In this document: piece after piece, positions 61,493 through 64,000 of the stretch | How the letters are laid out: each line of letters opens with the position of its first letter | How positions within the stretch are numbered: the first letter of the stretch is position 1 | NCBI GenBank assembly: GCA_903901335.1 | Contig: CAIUQR010000061.1 | Coordinates: forward strand, 1-64,000 | Length of the DNA: 64,000 nt | Source: an uncultured delta proteobacterium | Lineage (GTDB): Bacteria > Desulfobacterota > Desulfobulbia > Desulfobulbales > Desulfocapsaceae | Reading direction: 5' to 3' | Translations under genes and position numbers: made by a program | Notes under the pieces: generated by a model | The model's input: only the letters and a program-made list of their open reading frames with translations | What the model was told of the DNA's origin: nothing | Databases searched by the model: none

Positions 61493-63991
61493 ATGACAGT
61501 TCAGGAGAACAACATGCCACAGTCTGCCTCAAACGGGTCGTCAGGTCCCAAGGTCTTTTTCCCCACCAACGCGGAGTCGATCAAAGACAATATCATCCAT
61601 CATCTGATGAGTTTTCAGGGGAGGGATCCGGAGCGGTCCGGCGGCACCGATATCTACAAGGCCCTTGCCTATACGCTTCGGGATATTATGGTCGAAAAAT
61701 GGATTCAGACCCAGAAGACCTTCTATGCCAAGAAGAAAAAGAGGGTGTATTATCTGTCGCTCGAATTTCTGATCGGTCGTTCTCTTGAAAACAGTCTCCT
61801 GAACCTAGGCATTTATGATGAGGTCCTGCAGGCCATTGCGGATCTCGGGTATGATATTGATGAGATCCGGGAGCATGAAGAAGATGCGGCCCTTGGAAAC
61901 GGAGGCCTGGGGAGGCTTGCCGCCTGCTTCATGGATTCCATTGCGACCTTGAAGATACCGGCCTACGGGTATGGTATCCGCTATGAATACGGTCTGTTTT
62001 TCCAGCAACTGATCGATGGCTATCAGGTCGAAACTCCCGATAACTGGCTGCGCTATGGGACACCCTGGGAATTTGAACGGAGGATGCCGGTCTTCCCGGT
62101 CCATTTCTATGGCCGGGTCAGCAGCTATCAGGACGCCAATGGCTGTTACCGGGCCAAGTGGGTCGAGACCAAAGATGTGATGGCCATACCCTGCGATATG
62201 CTGGTTCCAGGATACAAAAACAATCATGTGATCAATATGCGCCTCTGGGCCGCCCGGGCCTCCCGGGAGCTCGACCTTAACTTTTTCAGCAGCGGGGATT
62301 ATATCGGGGCCGTCGAATCGAAGGTCAGTTCCGAGACCATATCCAAGGTGCTGTATCCTCCCGATCATAATCTGGCCGGACAGGAATTGCGCCTGAAACA
62401 GCAATATTTTTTCGTCGCTGCCACCTTTCAGGATATCATCAGACGGTTTCGGAAGAACAATAAGACCTTTGATAACTTCAACGATTCGGTGGCGGTCCAG
62501 CTGAACGACACCCATCCGTCCATTGCGATCCCCGAACTGATGCGTCTGCTTCTGGATATAGAAGGGTTGGGCTGGGAGAAGGCCTGGGATATCAGCACCA
62601 AGACTTTTGCCTATACCAATCACACGTTGATGCCCGAGGCCCTGGAAAAATGGACGGTTGAACTCCTCGGCAAGGTCCTGCCCCGGCACCTGGAAATCAT
62701 CTACGAGATCAACCAGCGGTTTTTAGATATGGTGGCCCTGCAGTATCCTGGAGACCGGAACAGGCTCCGCGATATGTCCATCATCGAGGAAGGGCCGATC
62801 AAAAAGGTACGCATGGCCCATCTGGCCATCGTTGGCAGCCATTCTGTCAACGGGGTGGCCGAACTGCATACCCAACTGCTCAAGGACAGGCTGTTTCCTC
62901 ATTTCAATGCCTTTTATCCCGGCAAATTCAATTCCAAGACCAATGGTATTACGCCCAGGCGTTGGTTGTTGATGGCGAATCGTGAGCTTGCGGCCTTAAT
63001 CACCAGCTCTATCGGTCCAGGCTGGATAACGGATCTTGATCAGCTTCGCGGTATCGAAAAGTTTGTCGGCAATCCCGAATTCCGTGCGACCTGGCAACAG
63101 ATCAAGACTGCCAACAAGGTGAGGTTGGCGAAATATATTGAAGGTCAGTGCCGGATCAAGGTGAGCGCCGACACCATGTTCGATGTCCAGGTGAAGAGGA
63201 TCCATGAGTATAAACGGCAGCTGCTGAATGCACTGCACGTAATTTATCTCTATCACAAGCTCATCAGACAGTCGGAGCAGGTCCTTGCCCCCCGTACGGT
63301 TATCTTTGCAGGGAAGGCGGCACCCTCGTACTGGAAGGCGAAGCTGATCATCAAACTGATCACCTCCATCGGCGATATTGTCAATAACGATCCACGCATC
63401 GGAGGCAAACTGCGGGTGGTTTTTCTACCCAACTATAATGTGTCGCAGGCCGAGCTGATCATGCCCGCTGCTGACCTGTCCGAACAGATCTCGACGGCCG
63501 GTACCGAGGCCTCCGGCACCGGCAATATGAAATTTGCGTTGAATGGGGCCTTGACCATCGGCACCCTGGACGGGGCCAATATCGAGATCCTGGAGGAGGT
63601 CGGAAGGGAGAATATCTTTATCTTCGGGATGACCGCCGAGGAGGCGGAATATGAACGCCTGAACGTCAGCCGGACGCCGTGGGAGATCTGTCAGGCGAAT
63701 CCGGAAATCCTGCAGGTGATCGATGCGATCCGGAATGGTGCCTTCAGCCGGGGGAACACCGGGCTGTTTCAACCGCTGGTTGATTCACTGCTCGACCCGC
63801 ATGATCCGTATCTGCTGATGGCGGATCTGCAATCCTATATTGCCTGCCAGCAACAGGTCAACGACGCTTACCTGGATAAGGAGGCGTGGACAAGGATGGC
63901 AATTCTGAACGTGGCCCGAATGGGGAAATTCTCAACGGACAGGACCATCAGGCAGTATGCGAAGGAGATCTGGGGAGTGCCTGTCGAATAA
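61493..63991 (+). CDS. glgP: Glycogen/alpha-glucan phosphorylase
   Basis: Releases glucose 1-phosphate from glycogen. From ATG 61493 the protein has 832 residues, with GGAGG seven bases upstream; a 53-residue in-frame extension to 61334 has no family match. Motifs: 'YYLSLEFLIGRSLENSLLNLG', 'ALGNGGLGRLAACFMDS', 'VAVQLNDTHPSIAIPEL', 'YTNHTLMPEALEKW', 'KTNGITPRRWL', 'DVQVKRIHEYKRQLLN', and the PLP lysine in 'GTGNMKFALNGALTIGTLDGAN'. All are conserved. It is divergent from the TPR gene. Confidence 0.96.
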   Translation: MTVQENNMPQSASNGSSGPKVFFPTNAESIKDNIIHHLMSFQGRDPERSGGTDIYKALAYTLRDIMVEKWIQTQKTFYAKKKKRVYYLSLEFLIGRSLENSLLNLGIYDEVLQAIADLGYDIDEIREHEEDAALGNGGLGRLAACFMDSIATLKIPAYGYGIRYEYGLFFQQLIDGYQVETPDNWLRYGTPWEFERRMPVFPVHFYGRVSSYQDANGCYRAKWVETKDVMAIPCDMLVPGYKNNHVINMRLWAARASRELDLNFFSSGDYIGAVESKVSSETISKVLYPPDHNLAGQELRLKQQYFFVAATFQDIIRRFRKNNKTFDNFNDSVAVQLNDTHPSIAIPELMRLLLDIEGLGWEKAWDISTKTFAYTNHTLMPEALEKWTVELLGKVLPRHLEIIYEINQRFLDMVALQYPGDRNRLRDMSIIEEGPIKKVRMAHLAIVGSHSVNGVAELHTQLLKDRLFPHFNAFYPGKFNSKTNGITPRRWLLMANRELAALITSSIGPGWITDLDQLRGIEKFVGNPEFRATWQQIKTANKVRLAKYIEGQCRIKVSADTMFDVQVKRIHEYKRQLLNALHVIYLYHKLIRQSEQVLAPRTVIFAGKAAPSYWKAKLIIKLITSIGDIVNNDPRIGGKLRVVFLPNYNVSQAELIMPAADLSEQISTAGTEASGTGNMKFALNGALTIGTLDGANIEILEEVGRENIFIFGMTAEEAEYERLNVSRTPWEICQANPEILQVIDAIRNGAFSRGNTGLFQPLVDSLLDPHDPYLLMADLQSYIACQQQVNDAYLDKEAWTRMAILNVARMGKFSTDRTIRQYAKEIWGVPVE

Positions 63992-64000
63992 GCAGGCCGT

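Overview
This window looks like a chromosomal segment of a sulfate-reducing or sulfur-disproportionating member of the Desulfobacterota, most likely Desulfobulbales. The inference rests on gene content and order: rpsF-rpsR-DUF2232-rplI-dnaB, rplU-rpmA-obg-proB-proA-nadD, two-subunit LeuC/LeuD of about 427 and 178 residues, LPS export genes (lptE, lptF) showing an outer membrane, an anaerobic-type (cbiG) cobalamin cluster, and a YcaO-TPR protein. No marker gene fixes the genus. The window is almost all core and metabolic genes, with no intact mobile element, CRISPR array or defence island. The only mobile-element trace is a probable transposase tail at the left edge.

Layout. 0.4-9 kb: minus-strand block dusB, lptE, leuS, dnaB, rplI, DUF2232, rpsR, rpsF, mazG. 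9.3-17.2 kb: plus-strand AP2-like gene, rplU, rpmA, obg, proB, proA, nadD, a degenerate CheB-like regulator and ung. 17-25 kb: minus-strand CBS protein, nnrDE, lptF, an M23 peptidase and rng, interrupted by a plus-strand SprT-DUF2786 protein with a 55-residue zinc-ribbon protein. 25-32 kb: SPL-like radical SAM enzyme, ssb, DnaJ-family co-chaperone, leuDC (minus) and a YejA-like binding protein. 32-37.6 kb: cold-shock protein, tsaE, EAL/HDOD protein, YcaO-TPR, Sel1 protein, STAS protein (minus).

38-49 kb is a ten-gene cobalamin operon: cbiG, cobJ, cobC, cobU, cobT, cobS, cobD-cbiP, cbiB, cbiA, cbiC-ndk. It covers part of corrin ring synthesis (cbiG, cobJ, cbiC), a,c-diamide and peripheral amidation (cbiA, cbiP), the aminopropanol arm (cobD, cbiB) and lower-ligand attachment (cobU, cobT, cobC, cobS). 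The chelatase, cbiL, cbiF, cbiD, cbiE/T and the adenosyltransferase are not here. Two of its ORFs are fusions: CobD with CbiP, and CbiC with a complete nucleoside diphosphate kinase. The second carries a plausible internal start.

49-55.5 kb is a looser set: a VOC protein, an FHA-GAF-HD-GYP regulator, tRNA-Thr(CGU) with a strong terminator, a PEP-CTERM-type CAAX protease homologue, an alpha-carbonic anhydrase, a small lipoprotein, an isochorismatase-fold hydrolase, a broken SnoaL-like remnant and a GlxA-type regulator. 55.6-61.2 kb is a minus-strand run of a TPR protein, metY, metX, metW, cysE and cysK, which activates homoserine and serine with acetyl groups and fixes sulfide into homocysteine and cysteine. 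The window ends with glgP. No wholly new multi-gene system is evident. The items most worth pursuing are the CbiC-Ndk fusion, the CheB-like protein that has lost its catalytic Ser and His and gained a zinc ribbon, the YcaO-TPR protein, and the SprT-DUF2786/zinc-ribbon pair.
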